This document shows positions 52,740 to 61,865 of a stretch of DNA of 64,000 nucleotides, piece by piece. Under the pieces are notes generated by a model. It did not search any database. It was not told where the DNA came from and saw nothing but the letters and a program-made list of their open reading frames with translations. The DNA comes from Paenibacillus melissococcoides (GTDB lineage: Bacteria; Bacillota; Bacilli; Paenibacillales; Paenibacillaceae): positions 372,001 through 436,000 of the forward strand of contig CALYLO010000004.1 of NCBI GenBank assembly GCA_944800085.1, given 5' to 3'. The first letter of the stretch is position 1. Each line of letters begins with the position of its first letter. A program made the translations under genes and the position numbers.

Positions 52740-53288
52740 GTGCGGAAATGGGGATGGATGGGGATGGTGCTCGCACTGGCGCTTGTGCTGGGAGGCTGCG
52801 GGCCCAAAGCGGACATATCCGTGTTCATGATGTCGACGACAACGGTGCCATCCGAATTGACCGAGGCGCTGAAGACGGAATTGAGTCAGAAATTGGAGGG
52901 GCACTTCACAGTAGACGTGTTCGCGTCGCCGATGTACAATTTGCAGAAATTATTTGTCGAATATGCAGCGGGCGATAACGGCGTGCATGTCGTGCCAGAG
53001 GAAGACGTGAAGACGATGAGCAAGCAGGGCGGCCATATCCCGTTGGATGATTATTTCGACAAGGACACATATGAAGAAGGCTATTTTGACGGCATGGTGC
53101 TGGAAAAAGCGGAAAAGGGCTATATCGAGCATCAGGAAAAGCATCTATATGCGCTTCCGGCTGAAAAGCTGCCGCTTCTGAACAAGCTCGGCATCACCGA
53201 GAAGGGCTTGTTTGTCGCGATTCCGGTGCGCACGCCGAATGTAGAGCGATCCATACAGATTTTGAAGCTGATGGAGGAAGCGAAGTGA
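52740..53288 (+). CDS. Lipoprotein of unknown function, 182 aa
   Basis: GTG 52740 lies nine bases after AAAGGGG; ATG 52716 in the same frame is an alternative. The signal peptide (RKWGWMGMVLALALVLGGC) has a clear lipobox at Cys20 or so. The mature part has alternating helix and strand (ELTEALKTELSQKLEGHFTV, then NLQKLFVEYAAGDNGVHVV) like a substrate-binding domain fragment but is too short for a full one. It seems a small exported protein kept next to cobalamin genes by chance or function unknown. Confidence 0.75.
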   Translation: MRKWGWMGMVLALALVLGGCGPKADISVFMMSTTTVPSELTEALKTELSQKLEGHFTVDVFASPMYNLQKLFVEYAAGDNGVHVVPEEDVKTMSKQGGHIPLDDYFDKDTYEEGYFDGMVLEKAEKGYIEHQEKHLYALPAEKLPLLNKLGITEKGLFVAIPVRTPNVERSIQILKLMEEAK

Positions 53289-53326
53289 AGGCCGGCAGAT
53301 GATGCGGACGGATGGAGGGAGTCAGT

Positions 53327-53902
53327 GTGATTATCGGGATTACCGGAGGCCATGGCAGCGGGAAGACAGCGTTCGCGTTGTCCTATGCGGCAGGATTCGG
53401 CCGTGAAGGGCTGTACCTGTCGACATTACATACACGCCTTCCCGATGGTATGCCCGATTCTTCCCGTTGCCGGTGGCAGCATCTGCCAGCGGGAGGAGAG
53501 CTGCCGGGACTTCTGCATCGGATCAACGAAGAGTCCAATCTGTTCCGGGCGGAACGGAGGGTCGTGGTCGTGGACAGCGCGACCGCCTATCTCGCAGGCG
53601 TCCATGCGCAGCTATGGAAGAAACGTCCGGACGGCGGCAATATAGAATATGACGCCATATATATAGAAGAGATTGCGGCCGCCCGCAAGCGGCTGCAGGA
53701 GGCCTTGCTCGCCTTTCAGGGGAAGCTGTTCCTTATTACGAACGATCCGCCGGCTTATACGCCGTTCGCGGATCCGAAGGAACGGAGCTATATTATCGAG
53801 CATGCGGCTCTCAATCGGGAGATTGCGCGCCGCAGCCATCAATGGTTCCGGCTGGAGGCAGGGATGCCGGAGGAGGTATCGGCCAGGAGGTTCAGAGGAT
53901 GA
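53327..53902 (+). CDS. CobU-like adenosylcobinamide kinase / guanylyltransferase
   Basis: A 191-residue P-loop protein: GGHGSGKTAFA at the N-terminus (CobU has GGxRSGKS), RRVVVVDSATAYLAG as the Walker B region, and a C-terminal INDP-like LITNDPPAYTPFADPKERSY helix, all in CobU order. CobU phosphorylates adenosylcobinamide and adds GMP. GTG 53327 has GGAGGGA six bases upstream; ATG 53312 is an alternative. The following PduO-type gene supports a cobalamin salvage role. The active-site His cannot be placed with certainty (HTRLPDGMP?), so specificity may differ. Confidence 0.65.
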   Translation: MIIGITGGHGSGKTAFALSYAAGFGREGLYLSTLHTRLPDGMPDSSRCRWQHLPAGGELPGLLHRINEESNLFRAERRVVVVDSATAYLAGVHAQLWKKRPDGGNIEYDAIYIEEIAAARKRLQEALLAFQGKLFLITNDPPAYTPFADPKERSYIIEHAALNREIARRSHQWFRLEAGMPEEVSARRFRG

Positions 53903-53978
53903 TGCTTTCCGGCCGCTGCCGTGCTGGGCTACAGACGACATGCTGCGCCGGGCGGCGTCAACACAAGGAGGAAAAGAC

Positions 53979-54569
53979 GTGAGAATCTATACGCGGACAG
54001 GGGACGAAGGAACGACAGCGCTTATCGGAGGCCGGGTATCCAAGGATCATTTGCGCGTGGAGGCCTACGGCGAGCTCGATGAATTGAATTCGTTCATCGG
54101 CTGGGCGGCGGCATGCTGCCGGGAAGAAGCTTATGAGGAGCTACGCAACCAATTGATCGAGATTCAGCAGGAAGTGTTCGATTGCGGATCGGATGTCGCC
54201 TATGCGGAGAAAAAGCAGGGCGAGGCCGTCTATAAGGTGCATGCGGAGCAGGTGGAACGGTTGGAAGCCTGGATCGACGAGCATAATGCGCATACGGAAG
54301 CGATCCGCAAGTTCATTTTGCCGGGAGGCAGCGAGGCGGCCTCGGCGTTTCACGTGTGCCGGACGGTGTGCCGCCGCGCCGAACGGCGCCTCGTGACGCT
54401 GGCCCGGGAAGAAACCGTGCACCCGCAAGTCATGAAATATGTGAACCGGCTCTCGGATTACTTCTTCGTCGCCGCCCGCCGGGCCAATGCGATTGCATCG
54501 GTTCCGGACGAAGAATATGTGCGGAGCGCGGAAGTTTTCCGCCGCAGATCCCGTCATGACGGGTCCTAA
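53979..54569 (+). CDS. PduO-type ATP:cob(I)alamin adenosyltransferase
   Basis: A 196-residue protein from GTG 53979 with AAGGAGG upstream. MRIYTRTGDEGTTALIGGRV at the start is the ATP-binding signature, then VEAYGELDELNSFIGW. FILPGGSEAASAFHVCRTVC and RRAERRLVTLA with VNRLSDYFFVAARRAN make up the rest of the PduO fold. It adds the adenosyl group to reduced cobalamin. It follows the CobU-like gene by 76 bases. Confidence 0.95.
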   Translation: MRIYTRTGDEGTTALIGGRVSKDHLRVEAYGELDELNSFIGWAAACCREEAYEELRNQLIEIQQEVFDCGSDVAYAEKKQGEAVYKVHAEQVERLEAWIDEHNAHTEAIRKFILPGGSEAASAFHVCRTVCRRAERRLVTLAREETVHPQVMKYVNRLSDYFFVAARRANAIASVPDEEYVRSAEVFRRRSRHDGS

Positions 54570-55539
54570 CGGACGGAAGCTTGCCGCGGAGCTCGAATAT
54601 ATCGTGCCGGAAGGAGACGAGGGGATTCAGCTTCGGGCCGTGTTGCGCTCGCGGCTCAATCTGTCGCGCCGGCTGCTGACCCGGCTGAAGACGATGGAAG
54701 GGGCCATTACGGTGAACGGGCTGACGGAGCGAAGCGGCAGGCCGCTTAGCGTGAGAGAGCGCCTTCATGCGGGGGATGTCGTTCACGTGCGGATCGAGGA
54801 GGAGACGGTCGAATCGATACCGCCGGAGCCGATTCCGATTGATATCGTGTACGAGGACGACGATATTCTGGTGCTGAACAAGCCGGCGGGAATCGTCGTC
54901 CATCCGACGAAGGGCTATCCGGGGGGCACGCTGGCGAACGGGGTAGTGCATTACTGGCGCGCCAAGGGGGAGCTTACCCGCTTCCGGCCGGCGAACCGGC
55001 TCGATCAGGAGACCTCCGGGCTGCTCATCGTCGCGAAGCACGGCCATGCCCATCATCAGCTCGCGGATCAGATGCAGACGGATGACATCTGGAAAGGCTA
55101 TGAGGCGTTCGTCTATGGCGTTCCTTCGCCGCAGGAGGGGACGATTCGGGCTCCGATCGACCGGGACAAGACGGAGCCTCATTTGCGTGTCGTGACAGAG
55201 GCCGGCTATGATTCGATTACCCATTACCGGGTGCTGGAGACGTACGGAGAGGAAGCGTCCCTCGTATCCTGCCGCTTGGAGACGGGGCGGACGCATCAGA
55301 TTCGCGTTCATATGAAGCATATCGGCTGCCCCCTGCTGGGGGACAAGTTCTACGGCGGCGGGCAGCCGGAATCGCCATGGCTCTCCGGAGCGCTGCAGCC
55401 GTTGACCCGGCATGCGCTGCATGCGGCCGAACTTCGGTTCAAGCACCCGATGACAGGGGAGCCGATGGAATTCAAGGCTCCGCTGCCGGATGATCTGCTG
55501 GCGCTGCGGGAGCGCCTGCGGCATGGGCCGCAGCATTGA
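54556..55539 (+). CDS. RluA-family pseudouridine synthase
   Basis: About 327 residues from ATG 54556, which overlaps the previous gene by 14 bases; no good ribosome site is seen, so translational coupling is assumed. The catalytic motif is RFRPANRLDQETSGLLIVAK (Asp in HRLDxxTSG-like context). An S4-like N-terminal part (LSRRLLTRLKTMEGAITVNG) and LETGRTHQIRVHMKHIGCPL complete the RluA/RluD pattern. Modifies uridines in rRNA or tRNA; the exact target is open. Confidence 0.9.
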   Translation: MTGPNGRKLAAELEYIVPEGDEGIQLRAVLRSRLNLSRRLLTRLKTMEGAITVNGLTERSGRPLSVRERLHAGDVVHVRIEEETVESIPPEPIPIDIVYEDDDILVLNKPAGIVVHPTKGYPGGTLANGVVHYWRAKGELTRFRPANRLDQETSGLLIVAKHGHAHHQLADQMQTDDIWKGYEAFVYGVPSPQEGTIRAPIDRDKTEPHLRVVTEAGYDSITHYRVLETYGEEASLVSCRLETGRTHQIRVHMKHIGCPLLGDKFYGGGQPESPWLSGALQPLTRHALHAAELRFKHPMTGEPMEFKAPLPDDLLALRERLRHGPQH

Positions 55540-55679
55540 ATTGAGGGGCTGTTGGGCCAGAGTGGCGCTGGGACTTAGACGGCGGCGCTGCTGGCAAAGG
55601 AGGAATGGCCGGGACAAAAGGGAAAACGGCAAGGACGGGCTTGCACAGCCCTGAAAGGACAAGGAAGGAGTTGGAGCAA

Positions 55680-56054
55680 GTGAAGGTAACGGTCTATCAT
55701 TATGCGAAATGCGGCACCTGCCGCAAAGCGATTCAATGGCTGAAGGAGCAAGGGCTCGAATTGGAGCTGGTGCCGATCCTTGAGCAGCCGCCAAGCGAGC
55801 GGGAGCTGGAGGAGATGATTGAGCGGAGCGGTCTGGAGCTGAAAAAGTGGTTCAATACGAGCGGGGAAGTCTACAAGGAGTTGAAGCTGAAGGACAAGCT
55901 GCCTCAGATGAGCCGCGAGGAGCAGATCAAGCTGCTTGCCTCGAACGGCAAGCTTATCAAGCGTCCTGTCGTTACGGACGGCAAGCGGGTAACGGTCGGC
56001 TTCCGCGAAGACGACTACCGCGATATGTGGACGACCGCGGCCAAGCATGGCTGA
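55680..56054 (+). CDS. ArsC/Spx-family protein (YusI-like)
   Basis: GTG 55680 with AAGGAAGGAG upstream gives 124 residues: YHYAKCGTCRKAIQWLKEQG (CxxC near residues 10-13), KKWFNTSGEVYKELKLKDKL and a KRPVVTDGKRVTVGF end. This is the arsenate-reductase-like thioredoxin fold of the YusI/ArsC group rather than Spx or MgsR. The function of this group is not clear; reduction of arsenate is possible but unproven. Confidence 0.85.
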   Translation: MKVTVYHYAKCGTCRKAIQWLKEQGLELELVPILEQPPSERELEEMIERSGLELKKWFNTSGEVYKELKLKDKLPQMSREEQIKLLASNGKLIKRPVVTDGKRVTVGFREDDYRDMWTTAAKHG

Positions 56055-56232
56055 TAGCGTTGACGAGACTGACTGGCAGCTTCCACGAGCATGGCTTGCA
56101 GCGCTGCGGCCGGATTGACAGGTTGGGGCGTGCGGCGCTGGCGGAAGCCTATGTATGCTATAATGGAGAGCAGTGTCAGCAATATAGAAAAATAGCAATT
56201 CTGTCATGAAAAGATAGGAAAGGGGAGCGCGA

Positions 56233-57135
56233 ATGATGTGGGATACGGACACGATGTCCGAGCCGGCCGAGCCGCGCATGCTGCTGGTGGACGGGATGGC
56301 TCTGCTGTTCCGCGCGTATTACGCCAGCGCATACGGCGGATCGATCCGCCGCATGAAGGACGGTACGCCGACCAATGCCGTCTATGGATTCATGCGCTAC
56401 TTCTGGGATGCGGTCAAGCGGTTCGAGCCGACGCATATCGCCTGCTGCTGGGATCTGGGTAGCAAAACATTCCGGGCGGAGCAGTTCGACCAGTATAAGG
56501 CGAACCGGGCCGATTGCCCGGACGATCTGGTGCCGCAGTTCCAATTGATCCGCGACGTCATGGACAGCTTCCATATACCGAATGTGTCGGCCGAGGGCTA
56601 TGAGGCCGATGATTGCATCGGCACGCTCTCGCGGCTGTTCCGCGATGATATGGAAGTGTATGTATTGACGGGAGACCATGACATGCTTCAATTGGTGCAT
56701 GAGCGGACCCGCGTCGTCATCATGAAGAAGGGACAAGGCAATTATGCCGTCTATTGCCCGCAGACGCTGATGGAAGAGAAGCAGCTTACGCCGGAGCAGA
56801 TTATCGATGTGAAGGGACTGATGGGCGATCCGTCGGACAACTATCCGGGCGTCCGCGGAATCGGCGAGAAGACGGCCCTTAAGCTGATTCAGCAATATTC
56901 GTCGATAGACGGGATTCTTGCCAATATGAGCTCGCTCCCTGCAGGCGTCCGCGCCAAGATCGAGACCGATCTGGAGATGCTGCATCTGTCGCGGCGCCTG
57001 GCGCGCATCCATTGCGACGCGCCGGTCGTATGCGAAGCGGATCAATGTGTGTTCCGGCCGCAGCGGGATGCGGTCGCGGCCATGTTCGAGCAGCTTGAGA
57101 TGACAAGCATTCTTCGTCTGATCGAGACGGCCTAA
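56233..57135 (+). CDS. 5'-3' exonuclease (YpcP-like, stand-alone FEN domain)
   Basis: A 300-residue protein with GGAAAGGGGAGCG before the ATG. It contains only the 5' nuclease domain of DNA polymerase I. MLLVDGMALLFRAYYAS at the N-terminus and YEADDCIGTLSRLFRDDMEV with YVLTGDHDMLQLV carry the metal-binding acids, and the H3TH region is VKGLMGDPSDNYPGVRGIGEKT, split around GDPSDN. Such enzymes remove RNA primers and flaps. Confidence 0.93.
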   Translation: MMWDTDTMSEPAEPRMLLVDGMALLFRAYYASAYGGSIRRMKDGTPTNAVYGFMRYFWDAVKRFEPTHIACCWDLGSKTFRAEQFDQYKANRADCPDDLVPQFQLIRDVMDSFHIPNVSAEGYEADDCIGTLSRLFRDDMEVYVLTGDHDMLQLVHERTRVVIMKKGQGNYAVYCPQTLMEEKQLTPEQIIDVKGLMGDPSDNYPGVRGIGEKTALKLIQQYSSIDGILANMSSLPAGVRAKIETDLEMLHLSRRLARIHCDAPVVCEADQCVFRPQRDAVAAMFEQLEMTSILRLIETA

Positions 57136-57257
57136 CGATCCGGCTGTCCGCTGCCGATACAATAGATAGCGAGATACGCATCGAATGACTAGAAGACCCT
57201 GTCCTCCCTGTATTCGGCACTCTGTATGGGGAGAGATGGGGTCGAATTGTTGGGGGA

Positions 57258-58427
57258 ATGAGAGAGTTGAATCAGGACAATGTATGCCGGGCTCCTTCGG
57301 AACGCCGTGCCGGCCGATGGCGTTCCTGCCTTGCGGGCCTGATCGCATTCAGTCTGTTATGGGCGTGGACGCCGGGATCGGAGGTCCAAGACGGACGCCC
57401 CGCGGCGTCTGGCGTAGTCGTCGCGGCAGCCAAGCCCGCGAACAAGGTAAGCGTTTCTGTGAAGCGGGTCTCCCTCGGCCGCAAAGTCTTCCGTGTAACC
57501 ACTGTACGCGTGCCGAAAGGAATGAAGCCGCATGTCTCCTTCGGCAAGGACCGCTTCGGCACGACCGCGACGCTGACCCGCACCGCGAACCGGACCGGAG
57601 CGAAGGCGGCGGTGAACGGAACCTACTTCGAGGCCTATGGGGGCCGTCCCGAGCCGTATGGCACCATTATCAACCGCGGCCGGGTCGAGCATACGAGCAA
57701 CTACGGCACGGCTATCGGCTTCCGTCCGGACGGGCGGGCCGTGATGGACAGCCTGCGCATCGAGATTAGCGGTCAAGTGACGGACGCGGCCACCGAACGC
57801 GCTTCATCATGGCATGCCTATTTCGTCAACCGAACGCCGAAGCGGGACGGCAGCGCGGCCGTATTGTACACGCCGCTGCGCGGCAATTCGCTCGGCTTCG
57901 CCTACGGGCGGGCCGTCGTCGTTCGCGGCGGCGTCGTGAAGAAGGTGACGGCGGGCCGCAATGTGAGCATTCCGAAGGACGGATATGTGCTTGTCTTCAC
58001 GGGGACGGAGAAGCCGATGGCCGATCGGTTCCATGTGGGGGATAAAGTAACGATGTCGATTCGTTACACGGACCGGCTGGGCCGTCCGATCGACTGGGAC
58101 GACGTGCAGGTTGCGCTGGGCGGGGGCCCCCGGCTCGTGAAGGATGGCAAGGTAGCATTGAATCCGCTGGCGGAAGGCTTCAAGGAGGACAAAATATTGT
58201 CCAAGTCGGCGATGCGGAGCGGTATCGGCATCCTGCCCGACGGATCGATACTGCTGGCCACGGTTCCATCCGCGACGATGAAGCAGTGGGCGGAGATGTG
58301 GAAGAAGATGGGGGCCGTGCAAGCGATGAATCTGGACGGCGGCGCTTCCGCAGGATTGATCGCCAACGGCCGGGTCGTAACCAGACCGGGCCGGGAGCTG
58401 AGCAATGTGCTCTGGTTCTCCGAGTAA
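57258..58427 (+). CDS. Secreted phosphodiester glycosidase-family (NAGPA-domain) protein
   Basis: A 389-residue protein with an N-terminal hydrophobic segment (LAGLIAFSLLWAWTPGSEV) acting as signal or anchor. The NAGPA domain begins near KAAVNGTYFEAYGG and contains RSGIGILPDGSILLATV, and MNLDGGASAGLIANGRVV near the end. All are conserved in exopolysaccharide- and uncovering-enzyme-like phosphodiester glycosidases. It probably acts on cell-wall glycans or glycopolymers outside the cell. The ribosome site is weak (GGGGGA very close to ATG 57258), so the start may be off by a few codons. Confidence 0.88.
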   Translation: MRELNQDNVCRAPSERRAGRWRSCLAGLIAFSLLWAWTPGSEVQDGRPAASGVVVAAAKPANKVSVSVKRVSLGRKVFRVTTVRVPKGMKPHVSFGKDRFGTTATLTRTANRTGAKAAVNGTYFEAYGGRPEPYGTIINRGRVEHTSNYGTAIGFRPDGRAVMDSLRIEISGQVTDAATERASSWHAYFVNRTPKRDGSAAVLYTPLRGNSLGFAYGRAVVVRGGVVKKVTAGRNVSIPKDGYVLVFTGTEKPMADRFHVGDKVTMSIRYTDRLGRPIDWDDVQVALGGGPRLVKDGKVALNPLAEGFKEDKILSKSAMRSGIGILPDGSILLATVPSATMKQWAEMWKKMGAVQAMNLDGGASAGLIANGRVVTRPGRELSNVLWFSE

Positions 58428-58456
58428 GCCCGTTCCCGGCCGTCGCGGAATCCGAA

Positions 58457-58753
58457 TCAATCGGTAAAATGCGCGGCGCCGACGACGAGGGACAGGAATT
58501 GGCGAAGATCGGCGGCTTCTTCGTCCGTCAAGCGGTAGAAATGCTCCAGATAGCCTTCCTCTTCCAGGTCGTCTTGTCCGAGAATGGCGGTCAGGCCGCT
58601 CTGCAGATCGGTGACGAGCGTCTTGCCATAGAAGCGGGAAGTCGCCGTAAGCGCGAGATCGAAGCGGCGCATGCTGCCGCCGATAAACGTAACGAACCTC
58701 GTTGACGTTGCTTCGGTATGATCGGCCAAAAAATCGAGTTCATGTGCACTCAT
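58457..58753 (-). CDS. DUF3055-type protein, 98 aa
   Basis: A small acidic cytoplasmic protein read leftwards from ATG 58753 (AGGAGG upstream, within ACAAGGAGGCTTGTCCC). TRFVTFIGGSMRRFDLALTA, then FYGKTLVTDLQSGLTAILGQ and DDLEEEGYLEHFYRLTDEEA follow the pattern of the DUF3055 proteins of Bacilli. Function unknown. It is convergent with the glycosidase gene. Confidence 0.75.
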   Translation of the reverse strand: MSAHELDFLADHTEATSTRFVTFIGGSMRRFDLALTATSRFYGKTLVTDLQSGLTAILGQDDLEEEGYLEHFYRLTDEEAADLRQFLSLVVGAAHFTD

Positions 58754-58820
58754 GGGACAAGCCTCCTTGTATCGGTAACGCTCTCATTATACCGCACGCT
58801 TGCGAAAAGGCCATAATCAA

Positions 58821-58848
58821 TTGACAGATTCTGTAGTCATGCTATAAT
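58821..58848 (+). promoter_or_regulatory. Consensus sigma-A promoter before a short leader
   Basis: TTGACA (58821-58826), 16 bases, TATAAT (58843-58848): both boxes are perfect. Transcription should start near 58855. Confidence 0.85.
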
Positions 58849-58875
58849 TTATATAAACTCATAACTAGGACGAGG

Positions 58876-58928
58876 AAGCACCTCTCATGATGCGCAGAGC
58901 CGCATTGGAAGAGGTGCTTTCTTTTTTG
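58876..58928 (+). terminator. Attenuator-like terminator in the leader of the HRDC gene
   Basis: AAGCACCTCT and AGAGGTGCTT form a perfect 10-bp stem with a 24-base loop, followed by TCTTTTTTG. It lies between a perfect promoter and the HRDC gene start at 58979, so a roughly 75-base RNA would form unless read-through occurs. Confidence 0.8.
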
Positions 58929-58978
58929 CGTTTCTAGGTATGAGCGGCATTGAGAAGCGAGAAGGAGGAAGGTAGATC

Positions 58979-60040
58979 ATGCAGGTTGTATGGATGGCGC
59001 GATTGGAGCGAGGCATGGAGGAGGAAGGGAGCGAGAAGGGGCCGAAGCGCGGCGGCAAGCGGAAGGAAGATTCGTCCGCCGCTCCCTTCGGGCTCCTGAC
59101 CGCAGGCGAGGAGCAGGGGCAATGGATGGTGCTGTGGGAGGCGGAAGGCGCGGAACCGGAGATCTGGTTCGAAGGCGGCGATTGGGCCGAGATGCGGGCA
59201 TCGCTGCGGCGGGGCATGGCGCGGCTCATGAGCGCAGGCTACCGGCTGTCGCTCGGCTTCGTTCCGGAGGTGGATATTCATGAGCGCCGCATGCGGGAGC
59301 AGCAGGAGTGGATCGCCTGCTATGCCGATCTCCATCCGAATGCGGAGGTGTATGATCGGCTGGCTCAATGGCGCAGGGAAGCGGCCACGAGGCTGAGACG
59401 CGCTCCGTATTGGATCGCGTCGAACCGGATGCTTCGCATGGTCAGCGCCTATTTGCCGCAGAGCCTGGAGGAGCTGGAGCAGATTCCGGGCTTCGGCGCG
59501 GTGAAGGTCCGCGACTTCGGCGAAGAGATTATTCAGATGACGAAGCAGTATGCCCGCGCGACGGACTTCCCGCTGGACTGGGTGGCCGCTGCCGTCAGCG
59601 AGCCTGAATTCGCCAGATGGGTCTATGCCGAATGGGAAGCGAAGCAGGCGAATGAGCTGGCCAAAATATCGGAGCGCCGCTTGCTGATGGAAGGGCTGCA
59701 GCAAGGGATGGGGATCGAGCAGCTGATGGATCGGCTGCAGGTGGATCGGCGCGAACTGATTATGCGCATCGAGAAGATTGCGAAGGAAGGAGGCGCGTTC
59801 GAGCGGCTGGCCGAGGAGGAGCTGGCTTCGATGCCTCCCGCCGAGCGCGCGGCGGTCGAGTCTGCCCTCATTGAATTGGGGGACGAGTATATCAAGCCGA
59901 TCTATATCAAGGCATTCGGCGAAGCGGCGCTGGAGGTGCCGACACCCGAGCTGCAGACCAACTATGAACGGATACGCTTCCTCCGGCTTCTGCACCGGAG
60001 ACGGAAGAGCCGGGAGGCGCGGCAGGCGAAGGCCGGTTAA
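58979..60040 (+). CDS. HRDC-domain protein, 353 aa
   Basis: A protein with AAGGAGGAAGGTAG before ATG 58979. The HRDC domain covers about residues 124-190 (LAQWRREAATRLRRAPYWIA, then LPQSLEELEQIPGFGAVKVR), the helical fold that RecQ and RNase D use to hold nucleic acids. The C-terminal half (from about 220) has a helix-turn-helix-like MGIEQLMDRLQVDRRELIM. There is no helicase or nuclease motif, so it is a stand-alone HRDC protein. The basic end (RRRKSREARQAKAG) fits DNA or RNA binding. Confidence 0.8.
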   Translation: MQVVWMARLERGMEEEGSEKGPKRGGKRKEDSSAAPFGLLTAGEEQGQWMVLWEAEGAEPEIWFEGGDWAEMRASLRRGMARLMSAGYRLSLGFVPEVDIHERRMREQQEWIACYADLHPNAEVYDRLAQWRREAATRLRRAPYWIASNRMLRMVSAYLPQSLEELEQIPGFGAVKVRDFGEEIIQMTKQYARATDFPLDWVAAAVSEPEFARWVYAEWEAKQANELAKISERRLLMEGLQQGMGIEQLMDRLQVDRRELIMRIEKIAKEGGAFERLAEEELASMPPAERAAVESALIELGDEYIKPIYIKAFGEAALEVPTPELQTNYERIRFLRLLHRRRKSREARQAKAG

Positions 60041-60057
60041 TCGGGGAAAGCATGAAC

Positions 60058-60090
60058 AAGCCCGCATCCCTTGTTTCGGGAGGCGGGCTT
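60058..60090. terminator. Hairpin after the HRDC gene
   Basis: AAGCCCGC/GCGGGCTT, a perfect 8-bp stem with a 17-base loop, between the convergent HRDC and corA genes. Confidence 0.55.
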
Positions 60091-60148
60091 GGGCTTCAAC
60101 GTGCGTCTTCACGCGTCTTTATCCTATAAGGCCGTTTGCAGGAAATCT

Positions 60149-61084
60149 TTATATCCAGTCTTTTTTGCGGAACAGGTAGAACATGAGGGCTCCGAGTATG
60201 AGCATAAAGCCGATAATATAAAGCGAGCCGTAGGCCCAGTCCATGAATGGAATATAATCGAAGTTCATCCCGTAGATGCCGGTAATGAGCGTCAGCGGCA
60301 TGAAGATCGTCGTAATCGCGGTAAATACGCGCATGATGTCGTTCGCGCGGTTCGCGATGCTGAGCTGATACGATTCCCGCAGGTTGCCCATCAGATCGCG
60401 GAAGGTCTCGAATGTCTCGGAGACTTTGACCGCATTTTCATAGATATCCCGGAAGTACTTCTGCAGATCATCCTCGATGAGGCGGAGATCTTTCCGGTAG
60501 AGGACCAGCAGCACTTCTTTTTGCGGCGCCATTCCTTTTTTCAGCCATAGAATCTCGCTGCGCAGACTGATGATCTCGTTCAGATGAGCCTTCTTGGCGT
60601 TGACGATCAGTTCTTCCTCCAAGGTGTCGATCTTGGCTTCGATCCGATCGGCTACCGAGAAGTAGTTATCCACGAGAAGATCGATCAAGTGGTACAGCAT
60701 GCGGTCGGCCGCGCTCACCTGCTGCTCCCACAGCATCGGCTTGACCATGCGCAATTCATTGATTTTCTGCTTCGTCACGGTGATGATGTAGTGCTTGCCG
60801 AGAAATATATTCAAGGCCCGCAGGAATATCTCCTCATCGTCGAAGCGGATGCTGTTCAGCACGATGAAATAATGATTTTCATAGATTTCGATTTTGGGCC
60901 GCTGCTCTTCTTCGCTCATGCAGTCCTCTACCGCGAGATCATGTATGGAGAACAAGGGCTGCAGCTCGACCAGATCTTCCATATCGGCATCTAACCAATA
61001 GAAGCCGTTCTCCGGCGGAGTCAATGTCATCTGTATGTCATCCACCGGCGTAAAGACGCCTTCGTTTACTAGACGGATTTTCAA
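60149..61084 (-). CDS. corA: CorA-family magnesium transporter
   Basis: A 311-residue protein read leftwards from ATG 61084, with a large soluble N-terminal part and two C-terminal transmembrane helices. The signature ITGIYGMNFDYIPFMD with GMN lies between them, and the end is basic (YLFRKKDWI). CorA pentamers carry Mg2+ (also Co2+ and Ni2+) into the cell. AAGGGGAGAT precedes the ATG. It is divergent from the S-box of metA. Confidence 0.95.
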   Translation of the reverse strand: MKIRLVNEGVFTPVDDIQMTLTPPENGFYWLDADMEDLVELQPLFSIHDLAVEDCMSEEEQRPKIEIYENHYFIVLNSIRFDDEEIFLRALNIFLGKHYIITVTKQKINELRMVKPMLWEQQVSAADRMLYHLIDLLVDNYFSVADRIEAKIDTLEEELIVNAKKAHLNEIISLRSEILWLKKGMAPQKEVLLVLYRKDLRLIEDDLQKYFRDIYENAVKVSETFETFRDLMGNLRESYQLSIANRANDIMRVFTAITTIFMPLTLITGIYGMNFDYIPFMDWAYGSLYIIGFMLILGALMFYLFRKKDWI

Positions 61085-61596
61085 TGCTATCTCCCCTTCG
61101 GCCGCATGTCGGATGCGGCAGCTTGCTTCGTCTGTTCAGACGATTCGGGCCGGGCAGATGCAGGTGAGAGCCGTTGAACCTCGTCTCCGGGCACGGCAGT
61201 TATCCGCGCATGATGCTCGGGGATGGGCATAATGACAGAACGCGACAGCCGTCAAGCTGCACGGAGTCCCGCCGAATCGCCTTCTTCGGTTGTCCGTTCG
61301 TACCTCGGCATTGCCTCGGGTCGCCATCCATCCGAAATTCACCCCAATTTGAAATGATTTACGATAATCTTCGAACGCATTATGACAACGGTGCCGCGCA
61401 GGCACCTGTTTAGTATACTGCTCGGCCCGTCCCTTTTTCAAGACAAAATCGGTTCGCTGCGGCGTACATGGAATACGATATGCCGGAAGGAGAAAAAGGT
61501 GATTTACCTCTTGACTTCTGGCTCGACTTGCCTTTAAATTATTACCAAGTCCTACTCGGCTTCACGGGACTGCAATCGAATATGATATGTTAGCAA
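61085..61596. other. Divergent region between corA and the metA leader
   Basis: No supported gene. It should hold the corA promoter on the left and the S-box promoter on the right (TATGAT near 61581). Confidence 0.5.
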
Positions 61597-61806
61597 TCTT
61601 ATCAAGAGCAGGTGGAGGGACAAGCCCGATGAAACCCGGCAACCGGCCAGATGCGCAGAGCCGTTCTTGCATTCAAGGACGTATCTGCGGCGTGCACGGT
61701 GCTAATTCTTGCGGTAGCGGTCAGAAGACTGCTGCTGACAGATGAGAGAGGCGCATGAATCCAGGCAATGCACAACCTTTCTCGAATGTCGGGAAAGGTT
61801 TTTTTG
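61597..61806 (+). ncRNA. SAM-I riboswitch (S-box) with terminator, controlling metA-metI
   Basis: The leader begins TCTTATCAAGAGCAGGTGGA, followed by GGGACAAGCCCGATGAAACC and CGGCAACC, all diagnostic of the S-box. A GCTAATTC J3/4 element follows near 61700. The expression platform ends in AACCTTTC/GGAAAGGTT with a T-run (61774-61805). High SAM should favour the terminator and shut off metA and metI. Confidence 0.96.
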
Positions 61807-61865
61807 TACCCTTTTCCCGCAAGCGACAACCAAACGATGATGGATTTATGAAGGAGGAGAGCGTC

